From Clostridium luticellarii (lineage in GTDB: Bacteria; Bacillota; Clostridia; Clostridiales; Clostridiaceae), in contig NZ_PVXP01000003.1 of NCBI RefSeq assembly GCF_002995845.1, forward strand, positions 1 through 64,000: 64,000 bases of DNA, given 5' to 3'. The notes beneath the pieces are model-generated. The model was not told the origin of the DNA. It saw only the letters and a list, made by a program, of their open reading frames with translations, and ran no database searches. The position numbers were made by a program, and so were the translations under genes. Shown here in pieces: positions 27,146 through 36,364 of this stretch; the stretch's first letter is position 1, and every line of letters begins with the position of its first letter.

Positions 27146-27541
27146 TTATTCCAAAGAGTGCTTAATATCTTTAAGTGCTATATCCTCATGGCAATTAGGA
27201 CAAGTTAAATTCTTCTTCTGACTCAGTGCATCCTTATCCACGTATACTGTGTCATTGCAATTCGGGCAATTAATCTCCTCAAAATTTTCCTCCATGTCTC
27301 TACATGTCTCATAATCTTCGTCATAGAGACCATCCTGTAAATACGCCAGGTCTTCATCCATTGCATTCATGTAATCTCCCATATTTTTTTGAGCTTCAGA
27401 TATATTTTCTATCTCATCTGCTATATCCTTCAGTACACCTAAAATTTCCAAAAGGACTTTTCCCTCATTGGTTCCCGTGTCAATTTTTAATCCATCCATC
27501 AGCCCGTTAATATAGGATACTTTAGATTTAATGGAATCCAT
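27146..27541 (-). CDS. CD1247-like zinc-ribbon protein
   Basis: A 131-residue protein with an alpha-helical N-terminal domain (about 1-60, beginning MDSIKSKVSYINGLMDGL) and an acidic middle region. A C-terminal zinc ribbon has CPNC (about 93-96) and CPNC (about 116-119), the four Cys needed to bind one zinc. The architecture matches the clostridial family named after C. difficile CD1247, of unknown function. It lies 39 bases after efp and is probably in the same transcript. Confidence 0.85.
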   Translation of the reverse strand: MDSIKSKVSYINGLMDGLKIDTGTNEGKVLLEILGVLKDIADEIENISEAQKNMGDYMNAMDEDLAYLQDGLYDEDYETCRDMEENFEEINCPNCNDTVYVDKDALSQKKNLTCPNCHEDIALKDIKHSLE

Positions 27542-27580
27542 GATATCACTTCCTCAATATTATTTCACTCTTAGTATTTT

Positions 27581-28138
27581 CTAAACTCTTTCCATATATT
27601 CTCCCGTTCTTGTATCAATTCTTATAGTTTCACCTTCATTTACAAATATTGGAACTGATACAACTGCTCCAGTTTCCACAGTAGCTGGTTTTAAAACATT
27701 AGTAGCTGTGTTCCCCTTAACTCCCGGTTCGGTATGAGTTACCTGCAATTCAACAAAATTAGGAGCTTCTACTGAAAAAGCCTCTCCTTTATAGAATTTT
27801 ATTATGGCAAACATGTTTTCCTTTAAGAATTTTATTGCATCCTGAACTTTTTCATACTCTAAAGGTATCTGCTCAAAAGTCTCCTGATCCATAAAATAAT
27901 ATAATTGGCCATCTGAATACAAGTACTGCATTTCTTTTCTTTCTATAACTGCTTCCTGTAATTTTGCAGTTGGATTAAAAGTGGTCTCAGTAACTGCTCC
28001 TGTAATAACATTTCTAAGTTTTGTTCTTACAAATGCCGCTCCTTTACCTGGTTTTACATGAAGAAAATCCACTACTGTATACACTTGTCCATCTTGTTCA
28101 AAAGTAGTTCCTTTTCTTAAATCTCCTGCTGATATCAT
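27581..28138 (-). CDS. efp: Elongation factor P
   Basis: A 185-residue EF-P that relieves ribosome stalling at proline runs. Three beta domains are present. The loop that enters the peptidyl-transferase centre is KPGKGAAF with Lys32 at the modified position. The start is taken at the [13 protein letters not shown], giving the standard length. The frame is open for a further 60 codons back to a GTG at 28318, but that extension resembles no EF-P. The site at the chosen start is a modest AGGA four bases upstream. Confidence 0.95.
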   Translation of the reverse strand: MISAGDLRKGTTFEQDGQVYTVVDFLHVKPGKGAAFVRTKLRNVITGAVTETTFNPTAKLQEAVIERKEMQYLYSDGQLYYFMDQETFEQIPLEYEKVQDAIKFLKENMFAIIKFYKGEAFSVEAPNFVELQVTHTEPGVKGNTATNVLKPATVETGAVVSVPIFVNEGETIRIDTRTGEYMERV

Positions 28139-28451
28139 TTCCTGTGTACCGTTATATAAGCTTTTATTTGTGAACTGCTGCTCCATTGAAATGGAGAACT
28201 TATAATTTTCAATAAATTTAAGCTTATTTTCCCATTCATAGTGTCCGAAATCTAGCTCTGAGGCTATTTTTTCGTTTGGTCTCACACTCCAGGGACGTAA
28301 ATTCGGATATAAATTCACCCTACAGCTTCAATGCAAATTAAAACAGCATTGAAATAACGGCTTTAACCCCTTTCTCATTCTTTATTAGACCTATTTTATC
28401 CATTTAATATTATAATATCATTAAATATAATTTAACCATATTAATACCATG
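28139..28451 (-). promoter_or_regulatory. Long efp leader region
   Basis: About 310 bases between pepP and efp. On the minus strand a TATAAT near 28411 could give an RNA leader of about 250 bases. It holds an inverted repeat TTCAATGC/GCATTGAA (28327-28353, 11-base loop) and a direct repeat GAATTTAtatCC/GAATTTAcgtCC near 28295-28315. A short ORF of 16 codons with two adjacent Cys lies at 28328-28378. A second small hairpin, CTCCAT/ATGGAG, lies near 28192. No known riboswitch class is recognised. Confidence 0.4.
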
Positions 28452-29528
28452 TTAATCTATACATATCAAATTTTTAGGTGATCTTGACAAAGCTCTTCCA
28501 CCACTTTCGGTGACCACAAGCAGATCCTCTATCCTCACTCCGCCAAAACCCGGTACATATATTCCAGGCTCATCACTTACTACCATTCCTGACTGAAGTT
28601 TCTTATCATTTCTATAGCCAATTACAGGTGCCTCATGAATCTCTCTGCCCACTCCATGCCCCAAGCTGTGACCAAAATTATTCCCATATCCCATTTTATC
28701 TATATAATTTCTTGCAACAGCATCAACTTCCAGTGCAGGCACACCCGGCTTATACTCCTTCAAAGCCAATTGTTCAGCTTCTAAAACTATATTGTATACT
28801 TCAACCATTTTCTTTGAGGGCTCGCCTATAACAACTGTTCTTGTCATATCAGAACAATATTCTCTGTAAACACAGCCAAAATCCAGTGTTAAAAATTCTC
28901 CTCTGTTTACAATCTTGTCTGTAGCTTCTCCATGAGGAAGGCTTGATCTTACTCCCGAAGCAATTATGGACGGAAATGAAAGGTCACTGGCCCCCAGTTT
29001 TTTCATATAGAATTCCAACTCCAACCCAATTTCTCTTTCTGTCATACCTGGTTTTATAAACTTCACCATATGCGCAAATGCCTTATCGGCAATTGCAGCT
29101 GCAGCTTCTATTAATTTTATCTCCTCATTGTCTTTTACTATTCTTATTTTCTCTACCATTCCCCCCATAGGAACAAGCTGACAATTCAATTTGTCATTAT
29201 AAAGCATATATTGACTGTAAGAAACTATATTTTCTTCAAATCCAAGCTTCTCAATACGATTTCTGTCTACTAAATTCGATAGAAAATCCACAAAGGAAGT
29301 GCCTTTGCTGTATTCCAGGACTTCATAATCCTTGACTTGATTCATGGCCTGTTCAGTAAATCTTGAATCAGTTATGAAAAAAGCTGCATCCTTTGTTATA
29401 AGTGAAAAACTCTCATTTCCTGTAAATCCACTTAAATAATTTCTATTTGCATCTCCAATAAGCAAAACTGCATCCAAGTTTTTTTCACCCATATGTTCCC
29501 TTAATTTTGCAATTCTTTTTTTAAACAC
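28452..29528 (-). CDS. pepP: Xaa-Pro aminopeptidase (M24 family, YqhT-like)
   Basis: A 358-residue creatinase/prolidase-fold aminopeptidase that releases an N-terminal residue next to proline. The metal ligands appear in order: Asp in LDFGCVY and Asp in CSDMTRT (about 218-231), His in [10 protein letters not shown] (about 288), Glu in DEPGIYVP and Glu in GVRIEDL (about 323-340). The GTG at 29528 is preferred because GGGGGG lies seven bases upstream; an ATG nine codons earlier precedes that site. pepP upstream of efp is a conserved Firmicute arrangement. Confidence 0.93.
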   Translation of the reverse strand: MFKKRIAKLREHMGEKNLDAVLLIGDANRNYLSGFTGNESFSLITKDAAFFITDSRFTEQAMNQVKDYEVLEYSKGTSFVDFLSNLVDRNRIEKLGFEENIVSYSQYMLYNDKLNCQLVPMGGMVEKIRIVKDNEEIKLIEAAAAIADKAFAHMVKFIKPGMTEREIGLELEFYMKKLGASDLSFPSIIASGVRSSLPHGEATDKIVNRGEFLTLDFGCVYREYCSDMTRTVVIGEPSKKMVEVYNIVLEAEQLALKEYKPGVPALEVDAVARNYIDKMGYGNNFGHSLGHGVGREIHEAPVIGYRNDKKLQSGMVVSDEPGIYVPGFGGVRIEDLLVVTESGGRALSRSPKNLICID

Positions 29529-29691
29529 TGTATAATCCCCCCACCAATAAAACATAACAATTTACAGTACGGCATTCAGTTGAATTCAAAATCAAATTTG
29601 TTAGAAATCTCGATAAAGCTGTATATATGACTATAATCAAACAATGTTATTTTATCAAAATTTGTGATTATTTGCAAACTTAAAATATATA

Positions 29692-30105
29692 TTATGGTAT
29701 AAAATTTATATCCGCTGCTGCCTTTATATTTTTGTCTTTGTCCTGTTCCATTCTAATATTGTCCATACTGTAAAAATTCTTTTTACTTTCCACTTTTTTA
29801 AAAGCACTTAAAATTTCAGCTTTATCTCCCTTTATTTCAACATGTACAATTATTTTTCCCTTCCCATCCCCTGCAAAATTAAGTATTTCCATTCCATCTA
29901 TGTCCCTTAATCTCTGTAAAACATCACCGCAGCTTATTTCATTACTCTTTTCATCATTTCTTTCCATTTGACTTTTCTGCAGCTGGAACAAGCTGTTCTT
30001 TGCATTTAGCTCTTTAATGACAACATAATTTTCCCATATAAAAAATCCACAACTGCAAATTAGAAATATCGCAATACTTCTATTTATATTATTTGATCTT
30101 TCCAT
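29692..30105 (-). CDS. PilO-like type IV pilus assembly protein
   Basis: A 137-residue protein with one N-terminal membrane helix (about 9-25), a short coiled segment and a ferredoxin-like C-terminal domain (about 60-137). This is the architecture of PilO, the inner-membrane alignment partner of PilN. Sequence similarity is too low to be certain, and the call rests on size, topology and position as the last gene of the pilus cluster. It lies about 55 bases after the PilN-like gene. Confidence 0.6.
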   Translation of the reverse strand: MERSNNINRSIAIFLICSCGFFIWENYVVIKELNAKNSLFQLQKSQMERNDEKSNEISCGDVLQRLRDIDGMEILNFAGDGKGKIIVHVEIKGDKAEILSAFKKVESKKNFYSMDNIRMEQDKDKNIKAAADINFIP

Positions 30106-30159
30106 TATTAATATTCCACCCTCGGTAAATTTATCTCTCTTACTTAAATCATTTTGAAT

Positions 30160-30600
30160 CTATTTTAATTTCAAATTGATCTCCCAAATTTTATTTTTCC
30201 CTTCTACAATATCCATACATTTTAAATCCTCTATTATAAATTTATCTGATGTTTCTATACTTTTAATTAAAGACAGGCAGTTTTCCCCATCCTCTACATT
30301 GAAATTCAAATCTCTATCTCTTATATCTATATTTTTAACATCTCTTTTGCTCCATATGTATTCATAAAAATCCATAAGACATTCAAATGCAGTGCTTTTA
30401 TGATAAACCGATTTTTCCACGGAAGTGGACTTTTCCAATTTATCACTGGCGTCATTGAGTTTACTTTTATTTAACATAAACATATTCATAAATACAAGAT
30501 TTATTATCAAAAGCACTATAATTATAAGCTTAAATCTTTTATTTTTTTCTGAACTTGTCTTTTCTATATACCACTCAGGTAAAAAATATAAATTTTTCAA
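30160..30600 (-). CDS. PilN-like type IV pilus assembly protein
   Basis: A 146-residue protein. The N-terminal motif LKNLYFLPEWYIEK resembles the PilN N-terminus that contacts PilM, and a membrane helix follows at about 24-45, then a coiled region and a soluble domain. A TTG at 30600 is the likely start, with GAGGT nine bases upstream; reading from 30618 adds six residues and lacks a site. The PilN identity is inferred from motif and position. Confidence 0.65.
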   Translation of the reverse strand: MKNLYFLPEWYIEKTSSEKNKRFKLIIIVLLIINLVFMNMFMLNKSKLNDASDKLEKSTSVEKSVYHKSTAFECLMDFYEYIWSKRDVKNIDIRDRDLNFNVEDGENCLSLIKSIETSDKFIIEDLKCMDIVEGKNKIWEINLKLK

Positions 30601-30662
30601 AATAAAGCTACCTCTCAATTAAATATTATCCGTATTTATGTAAAATGCATATTAATCTACAG

Positions 30663-31397
30663 TCATGATTTCATGCTGAATCCCTTAAGCTCTTTGCACA
30701 CATAGGTTTCAGCCAGTTTCTCAATTATATCCTTGTAGGGAAAATCCAGAAAATATATATGAGCAAATTTGAAATTAGGTATCAATATACTCAATTTGAC
30801 CCTGAATTGTTCAAACATATCAAGAAAATCTTGTTTTTTCATATTTTTAAATACATTGTTAAATACAATTTTATCCTTGTGACCTGCTATAAAGTAAAAA
30901 TTGTCATCCTCAACCAAAATAAACATGTGATTTTCACTTTTTATTTTAGTTCTGCAGCAGTGCCACATATAAAATTGAATTGGAACTATTCCCTTGACAC
31001 GAGCCCCCAGTCCATTACATTTCTCCAGCAGTTTCATATTATGCCATTTCATACAAAATACCGCTGCTTCCACGCTGTGTTTATTATATCTGATTATTTC
31101 ATATGAAAACATTATATTGTCCATTTCTTTAAATTTATTTTTAAGTTCTTCTTTTATGGCTCTATAAAGGGATTTTCTATTCATTCTGGGCAATTCCATA
31201 TACACTACATATATCTCTTTTCCATGAACCAAAATAATTAAATTTCTATTTTTCAGTTCCACTTTAATATCCTCTATGGAAGTCACATTTTTATTGATTT
31301 CATTCTTATTAAATATATTGAATATAGAATTTTTATTAAAACTTTCCCTGCAGACCATACTTGTGCCCTTTACTTCTAAAAATACCTTTTTGCGCAT
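30663..31397 (-). CDS. PilM-like protein, divergent
   Basis: A 244-residue soluble protein located where PilM, the cytoplasmic actin-like partner of PilN, is expected. Segments such as IILVHGKEIYVVYMELPRM and the RAIKEEL helix near 85-92 resemble PilM or GspL fragments. The actin-like phosphate loops are not evident, and it is shorter than typical PilM (about 350). It may be a reduced PilM or a GspL-type protein. Confidence is moderate and rests on context. Confidence 0.5.
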   Translation of the reverse strand: MRKKVFLEVKGTSMVCRESFNKNSIFNIFNKNEINKNVTSIEDIKVELKNRNLIILVHGKEIYVVYMELPRMNRKSLYRAIKEELKNKFKEMDNIMFSYEIIRYNKHSVEAAVFCMKWHNMKLLEKCNGLGARVKGIVPIQFYMWHCCRTKIKSENHMFILVEDDNFYFIAGHKDKIVFNNVFKNMKKQDFLDMFEQFRVKLSILIPNFKFAHIYFLDFPYKDIIEKLAETYVCKELKGFSMKS

Positions 31398-31402
31398 TTC
31401 AC

Positions 31403-31849
31403 CTATCCTCCTTCATCAAGTGAATAATCCACGCAGCTGTACACAAGTCCATTTTCTCCGAATTGATATTCGTACACCTCTTCCTTATAAAACTTCCCGT
31501 TAAACACATACTCCGCTTTAAAGCAATCATTTTTTTCATCATAATATATATAGCATTCTTCAAAATATATTCTGAGATTATTCAAAGAACTCATATTTTC
31601 ATTTAATTTGCCTTCCTTAAAAGATATATTCTCATTTAAATACCTATTCAATTCAGTTAGAAGGTATTCTCTATACTTTTCAGTTACGTCCATTTTAAGA
31701 CATTTCTTATAATCGTTTAAATTATTGAATCTAACATTCATTTCCATATTAAAGCATCCAAGGGAAATAAAAATGCATATACATCCTATAAGAAGTACAT
31801 ATATCAGTATAAATCCTCTGTCAGCTTTTCTCTTTCTATTGCAAAACAT
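31403..31849 (-). CDS. Prepilin-like protein, GspK/PilX type
   Basis: A 148-residue protein with a class III leader: a basic stretch, then RG followed by FILIYVLLIGCIC. Cleavage after Gly12 would leave Phe1, and position 5 of the mature protein is Tyr instead of the usual Glu. Absence of Glu5 is characteristic of GspK or PilX, which cap the pilus tip. The 5' end overlaps the preceding minor pilin gene by 46 bases. No start has a strong ribosome binding site, so coupling is likely. Confidence 0.6.
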   Translation of the reverse strand: MFCNRKRKADRGFILIYVLLIGCICIFISLGCFNMEMNVRFNNLNDYKKCLKMDVTEKYREYLLTELNRYLNENISFKEGKLNENMSSLNNLRIYFEECYIYYDEKNDCFKAEYVFNGKFYKEEVYEYQFGENGLVYSCVDYSLDEGG

Positions 31850-32268
31850 CTCTTATACAAATTGCCTTTCTCCATATTTATTGATACATAAAACACCCTG
31901 CCCAGTCTCTTTACCTTAAAATCCTTTATTCCCTTCAATATATTATTCAAGGTTGAAGAATTACTGGAACCATAGGAAATAACAATACAATTATTTTTAT
32001 GTTTTTTTATATAATCATACCCTTTATTGTCATATCGTTTTAACACAATCATATTGTCCTTTATATCTATATATTTTGCATTTATCACCTGATTCTCTAT
32101 TATCATAAATGCCTCATTTACATAAAAGCTTTCCCTGCTGTAATTTATCTCCTTTCTGTGAAGTTCCATATATTTTGAGACAGCCCTTATCTGCATTGTG
32201 GTTATAGCTGCAACCATTGATACGACTATAAGCATTTCTATAATTGTAAATCCTCTTTTAATTTTCAT
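31804..32268 (-). CDS. Minor prepilin (type IV)
   Basis: A 154-residue prepilin beginning MKIKRG with mature FTIIEMLIVVSMVAAI, a typical N-methylation motif with Glu5. The start at 32268 gives the short leader expected; reading from 32316 adds 16 residues with no family support. It overlaps the next upstream prepilin by 11 bases and the downstream one by 46. The rest is a globular head without recognised domain. Confidence 0.75.
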   Translation of the reverse strand: MKIKRGFTIIEMLIVVSMVAAITTMQIRAVSKYMELHRKEINYSRESFYVNEAFMIIENQVINAKYIDIKDNMIVLKRYDNKGYDYIKKHKNNCIVISYGSSNSSTLNNILKGIKDFKVKRLGRVFYVSINMEKGNLYKRCFAIEREKLTEDLY

Positions 32269-32743
32269 TCTGTGTTCTATAATTCCCTTTATAAAATTCA
32301 CACTCATCCACCACAATTCTCCTGTATGTATTTCTATAAAGCCTCAAATTTATCTTCAAAACCTTTCCTTCTGTTACATTTAAAATAACATAAGGTTCTT
32401 TTGCAGGCTTCACATCTGAAAACAACTCATCTGCTCCTGTATTTTCTATATCTTCAATGTTCAAATTACTGCAGTTTATATATATTTTGCTGTCTTTATA
32501 CAGCTTCAATACATCCTCATAATCAAAATTGTATATGATATTGTTTTTAACATGTTCCATAATTAAGGTACACCTGTTTATCTCTTCATTATAGTCTTTT
32601 ACCTTAAGCACATTTAACTGTATAAAAAACGCAGACATAAAAAGCACTGAAAAAATTGCTACGCTGCACAATACTTCTATTAAAGTGAATCCTCTACTAT
32701 TAGTTCCGGATCTATCCTCATTGTTTATCAACATTTTAACCAT
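32258..32743 (-). CDS. Minor prepilin (type IV)
   Basis: A 161-residue prepilin with a leader of about 17 residues, then RG followed by mature FTLIEVLCSVAIFSVL with Glu5. The start at 32743 shares its A with the TGA of the upstream gene (TGATG), a one-base overlap. A GspI or PilV-like role is possible, as these have FTLIEVL and follow FTLLELL-type genes, but the assignment is by position only. Confidence 0.75.
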   Translation of the reverse strand: MVKMLINNEDRSGTNSRGFTLIEVLCSVAIFSVLFMSAFFIQLNVLKVKDYNEEINRCTLIMEHVKNNIIYNFDYEDVLKLYKDSKIYINCSNLNIEDIENTGADELFSDVKPAKEPYVILNVTEGKVLKINLRLYRNTYRRIVVDECEFYKGNYRTQNEN

Positions 32744-33195
32744 CAATACTTGATTTCCACGTAAGCAGTGCCCACACACATGGTGAGGCAGTGAATTTTT
32801 CCCCTTCTGTCTTTAAACTTTATGCTACAGGCATCTTCAGTTATCCCCCGGTTATCTATTTTTATCTTGTTATCATCTCTAACTTTGTCTAAAATAAATC
32901 CTTCCGGCAGTTTCATACTGAATATCTCATCCAGGCCCATATTAAAAGTTATACTTTCACTGCTGCCATCAAAATAAATATACCCTCCCTCCTTTTTATT
33001 ATCTCTACAGTATATTTTTGATCTATTTATAAAATCTATGATGTTATTGTTGGTCAAGTCCACATCTATATCATTCACAATTTTGCTGAAAAGCCCTGAG
33101 TTAATCAAACTGAAGCTTAAAAGTACAGAAAACACACTTATGACCAGAAGAAGTTCCAATAAAGTAAATCCTCTCCTTTTAACTGTGAAGATCAT
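32743..33195 (-). CDS. Minor prepilin, GspH/FimT-like
   Basis: A 150-residue prepilin with leader MIFTVKRRG and mature FTLLELLLVISVFSVLLSF, with Glu5. The hydrophobic helix is followed by about 110 residues of beta-rich head with IYFDGSSESITFNMG, reminiscent of GspH/FimT pseudopilins. The ATG at 33195 is preferred because AGAGG lies just upstream; an ATG at 33216 is only three bases after the pilin stop and lacks a site. Confidence 0.75.
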   Translation of the reverse strand: MIFTVKRRGFTLLELLLVISVFSVLLSFSLINSGLFSKIVNDIDVDLTNNNIIDFINRSKIYCRDNKKEGGYIYFDGSSESITFNMGLDEIFSMKLPEGFILDKVRDDNKIKIDNRGITEDACSIKFKDRRGKIHCLTMCVGTAYVEIKY

Positions 33196-33218
33196 AAGGC
33201 CTCTCTTTTCCTCCATAA

Positions 33219-33623
33219 TTATTCTTTAGGAAATACCTGTTCATTTCCTTTTCTTACTATACAGGAATTATTTTCAGCATTGATTTCCACAGTGTATGTA
33301 TCATCGTCACTTTTATAATTTATATTGAGGAGCTGGTCTCCACTGTCTCCCCCTACAGTTGAAGCTTCTGCAGAGGTCAATGTTGATATGCAGTCCTGTA
33401 CGTCCCCCTGAACGAATTTCCCACCATTATCGCTGTAACTGGCCATAGCTGCCGTCTCTATCTGTTTGGCCGTATTTACTGCCTTTGTTGTCTTGACTTT
33501 ATTTTGATAAGCGGAAAATTTTGGTACCATAAAGCCCAAAAGTACAAGAATTATAGCCACCACCAGCATGAGCTCTATAAGAGTAAAACCCTTTTTTCTC
33601 CTATATCTGTATATTTTTTTCAT
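33219..33623 (-). CDS. Major type IV pilin / ComGC-like prepilin
   Basis: A 134-residue prepilin with a basic leader (MKKIYRYRRKKG) and mature FTLIELMLVVAIILVLLGF. It is followed by the alpha-1C helix (VKTTKAVNTAKQIETAA) and a short soluble domain. Size, small head and the NKVKTTKAVNTAKQIE helix resemble GspG and ComGC major pilins. A GGAAG site is nine bases upstream. One Cys near residue 122 leaves no obvious disulphide. It is the first prepilin after the ATPase and platform genes. Confidence 0.85.
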   Translation of the reverse strand: MKKIYRYRRKKGFTLIELMLVVAIILVLLGFMVPKFSAYQNKVKTTKAVNTAKQIETAAMASYSDNGGKFVQGDVQDCISTLTSAEASTVGGDSGDQLLNINYKSDDDTYTVEINAENNSCIVRKGNEQVFPKE

Positions 33624-33659
33624 ATTTAAATTCTTCCTTTCAATTTTTTTATTTTGATA

Positions 33660-34877
33660 TTACAATGTAGAATCCATTATAGTAAAGATCGGCATAAGGG
33701 CCGATATAATAAATATTCCCACAAACAATGACAATAATATTATTATGGCAGGTTCCACCACCTTGCTCATTTTTTTCAAACATCTATCCACTTTGTTCCC
33801 AAACAACTGCTCCAGCTTCAAAAACATATTATCCATATTTCCTGTATTTTCTCCGACGGAGATCAGGGATAAAAACAATCTGTCATTTATCTTTGCCTTT
33901 TCCAGTGCCTCACATATACTTTCACCTTCTTCTACATATTTTATGGATTCCTCTATCTTCTCCTGCATGATTTCATTTTCTACAACTCTGCCTGTAATTT
34001 TAAGAGCTCTAATTGTATTGACTCCGGATTTAACAAGCATTGACATGGAGGAACACATCTTGAAAATCATAAGATCACTGTAAATCTTATTCAAACAGGG
34101 TATCTTAAACTTTATATTCTCCATCATTCTCATGACTTTATGCTTTTTACAAAATCTATAAAATATTGTCCACATGAAAATCATTGCTGCCAATATCTGT
34201 ATAAAATTATTTTTAAGAAATTCACAGCTGTACATAACCAGTTTGGTAAGTGCAGGAACTCTCCCTCCGCTTGAAACTATAATATTGTTGAATTGAGGTA
34301 CTATGTTTATCATTAAAAACAAAATGACAAATATTGATGTTATCAATACAGTTATAGGATATACAAGTGAAATCTTTATGGATGATATGATCTTGTAATT
34401 CTTTTCATAATATTCAGATAATTTTTCAAATACTTTTTCCAGCCCTCCTGCTTCCTCCCCTACTTTGATCATCTCTATCATAAACTCAGGAAATATATTT
34501 TTAAACATACTCATACTTTCATAGAGGTCTTTCCCTTTTGTCACTTCTTCTCTTATAATTCCAATAGCCTTTTTAAGCGAGTTTTTACTGCACTGTTTTT
34601 CCAAATCATAAAGTGCCCTGGAAACAGTTATCCCTGCACTTAGCATAATGCTGAGCTGGCTGCACAGTATACTTATATCCATCATATTGGGTTTTTTAAG
34701 AAATATTTCACTGTACTTTTTTATACAGATATCTCTATATATGTAGTACCGTCTCTCCCTCAAGGATTTTTCCAATTGTGCAAATTCGTGCTTTTCACAT
34801 GTACCCTTAATTTTTTTACCATTGATATCTACAGCCCAGTACTTTATTATACAAATCACTCCTTCTATCTGTAACAT
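33660..34877 (-). CDS. Type IV pilus inner-membrane platform protein PilC/GspF
   Basis: A 405-residue GspF-family protein with two repeated T2SSF domains (about 65-190 and 270-390), three or four membrane helices (near 170-190, 215-235 and 375-400) and the conserved GEEAGGLEKVFEKLSEYYE and GENTGNMDNMFLKLEQLF segments, one per repeat. PilC anchors the assembly ATPase and the pilus base. Its annotated ATG overlaps the ATPase gene by 13 bases, but the GAAGGAG site at about 34860 lies after that ATG. A downstream, perhaps non-AUG, codon around residue 10 may be the true start. Confidence 0.9.
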   Translation of the reverse strand: MLQIEGVICIIKYWAVDINGKKIKGTCEKHEFAQLEKSLRERRYYIYRDICIKKYSEIFLKKPNMMDISILCSQLSIMLSAGITVSRALYDLEKQCSKNSLKKAIGIIREEVTKGKDLYESMSMFKNIFPEFMIEMIKVGEEAGGLEKVFEKLSEYYEKNYKIISSIKISLVYPITVLITSIFVILFLMINIVPQFNNIIVSSGGRVPALTKLVMYSCEFLKNNFIQILAAMIFMWTIFYRFCKKHKVMRMMENIKFKIPCLNKIYSDLMIFKMCSSMSMLVKSGVNTIRALKITGRVVENEIMQEKIEESIKYVEEGESICEALEKAKINDRLFLSLISVGENTGNMDNMFLKLEQLFGNKVDRCLKKMSKVVEPAIIILLSLFVGIFIISALMPIFTIMDSTL

Positions 34878-36364
34878 ACTCTCAGAAATTCCTCATATGT
34901 GGTGATACCTGATTTGACAAGCTGTATACAGTTTTCCTCCATGAAAATTTCATTGGATTTTTTTATACTGTCTTCAAGACTTGATTTACTGTCCATATAA
35001 ATATCTTTATTGCTGTGCTCCCCGTATGCAATTTCATATATAACAGTTCTGCCCCTATATCCCTTATAATTGCACTTTGTACACCCTCTACCTCTATACA
35101 AAAACTGTGTGGAATTTAAATTCAATTTTACAGTCTCCTCCGGGGATGCTCTATACCTGGTCCTGCAGTAGGGGCATATCTTCCTGACCAATCTCTGAGA
35201 TATCACGCCTATAAGTGCATCCTGTATCAGATATTCCGGAAGACCCATATCTTTAAGTCTCACTATGGATTCGAGAGAATTGTTTGTGTGCAGTGTACTT
35301 ATGACAAGATGACCTGTCACTGCCGCCCTTACAGCTATATGTGCCGTCTCTTCATCTCTTATTTCACCAAGCATTATGACATCTGGATCCTGCCGAAGAA
35401 TACTTCTAAGCCCCCGGACAAAATCCAGCCCTATTTTCACATTTACGTTTACCTGATTTACATTTTCCAGGGTATATTCCACGGGATCTTCTATGCTCAC
35501 TATGTTCTTTTCTGCGGCATTTATATTGCTTATCATGGAATAAAGGGTGGTGGTTTTCCCAGATCCGGTCGGACCGGTAATTAATATGAGTCCAACGCTC
35601 TTTTTTAACATTTTTTTTATTTTTTCTTCATCTTTTTTCAAAAAGCCAAGCATATTCAAGTCCTTTATTCTATTATCTTTATATAAAATCCTGAGCACTA
35701 TTTTTTCGCCGTATATAGTGGGCAGGGTGGACGCCCTGATGTCATAATTAGAATTTCGTTTAACATATTTTATCTTTCCGTCCTGAGGCAGCCTTTTCTC
35801 GGCTATATCCATCCGGGCCATTATTTTTATTCTTGTACATAGAAGAGGATATATATTTTTAGGTATTTTCATGTATTCATGTATAATACCGTCTATTCTC
35901 ATACGTATAGTAACATTTTGTTGAAAAGGCTCTATGTGCAGATCACTGGCTCTTTCATCTATGGCTTTGTCTATTATGTAGTTGGCCGCTTTTACCACCG
36001 GTGAACTCTGAAGTTTATTCATATCCGAAATGTTTTCTGCAGTCATCTGTAAAATATTCTCATTCAATTTTATATCTTCCAGCGCATGATCTAAATTTTC
36101 CCTGCAGTAATATTTATTTATCAATTCATATATTTTCTCTCTGCTGGTTTTGACAAATTTCAACTGGATACCCAATAAAAATTTTAGATCTTCCACTAGA
36201 GCAACACCTGGGGTTTTGTCAGTAGCTATAATAATCCGGCCATGAGCCTGTTTAACTGCAATCAAACAGTTGTTTCTGGCTATTTCCTCAGGTATTTTTT
36301 TTACTATATCCGGTTTCAATGAAATTTCTTCCATGTTTATTTCCTGCAGTTTAGTGGAAAACAT
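34865..36364 (-). CDS. Type IV pilus assembly ATPase PilB/GspE
   Basis: A 499-residue hexameric ATPase that powers pilin polymerisation. The Walker A GPTGSGKT is at 264-271, the Asp box SIEDPVEY near 287-294, Walker B LGEIRDEETA near 328-337, and the His box HTNNSLES follows. A tetracysteine zinc motif (CPYC and CTKC) near 405-440 is typical of GspE. The N-terminal region (1-120) is shortened relative to PilB. GGAGAG precedes the ATG. A -10-like TATAAT at 36417-36422 suggests the operon promoter, but the -35 is weak. No retraction ATPase PilT is in the window. Confidence 0.92.
   Translation of the reverse strand: MFSTKLQEINMEEISLKPDIVKKIPEEIARNNCLIAVKQAHGRIIIATDKTPGVALVEDLKFLLGIQLKFVKTSREKIYELINKYYCRENLDHALEDIKLNENILQMTAENISDMNKLQSSPVVKAANYIIDKAIDERASDLHIEPFQQNVTIRMRIDGIIHEYMKIPKNIYPLLCTRIKIMARMDIAEKRLPQDGKIKYVKRNSNYDIRASTLPTIYGEKIVLRILYKDNRIKDLNMLGFLKKDEEKIKKMLKKSVGLILITGPTGSGKTTTLYSMISNINAAEKNIVSIEDPVEYTLENVNQVNVNVKIGLDFVRGLRSILRQDPDVIMLGEIRDEETAHIAVRAAVTGHLVISTLHTNNSLESIVRLKDMGLPEYLIQDALIGVISQRLVRKICPYCRTRYRASPEETVKLNLNSTQFLYRGRGCTKCNYKGYRGRTVIYEIAYGEHSNKDIYMDSKSSLEDSIKKSNEIFMEENCIQLVKSGITTYEEFLRVCYR

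Noticed and set aside
28139-28318. 60-residue N-terminal extension of EF-P
   Set aside because: EF-P has a strongly conserved start and length. The extension resembles no EF-P domain, so it is kept only as a leader-region observation.
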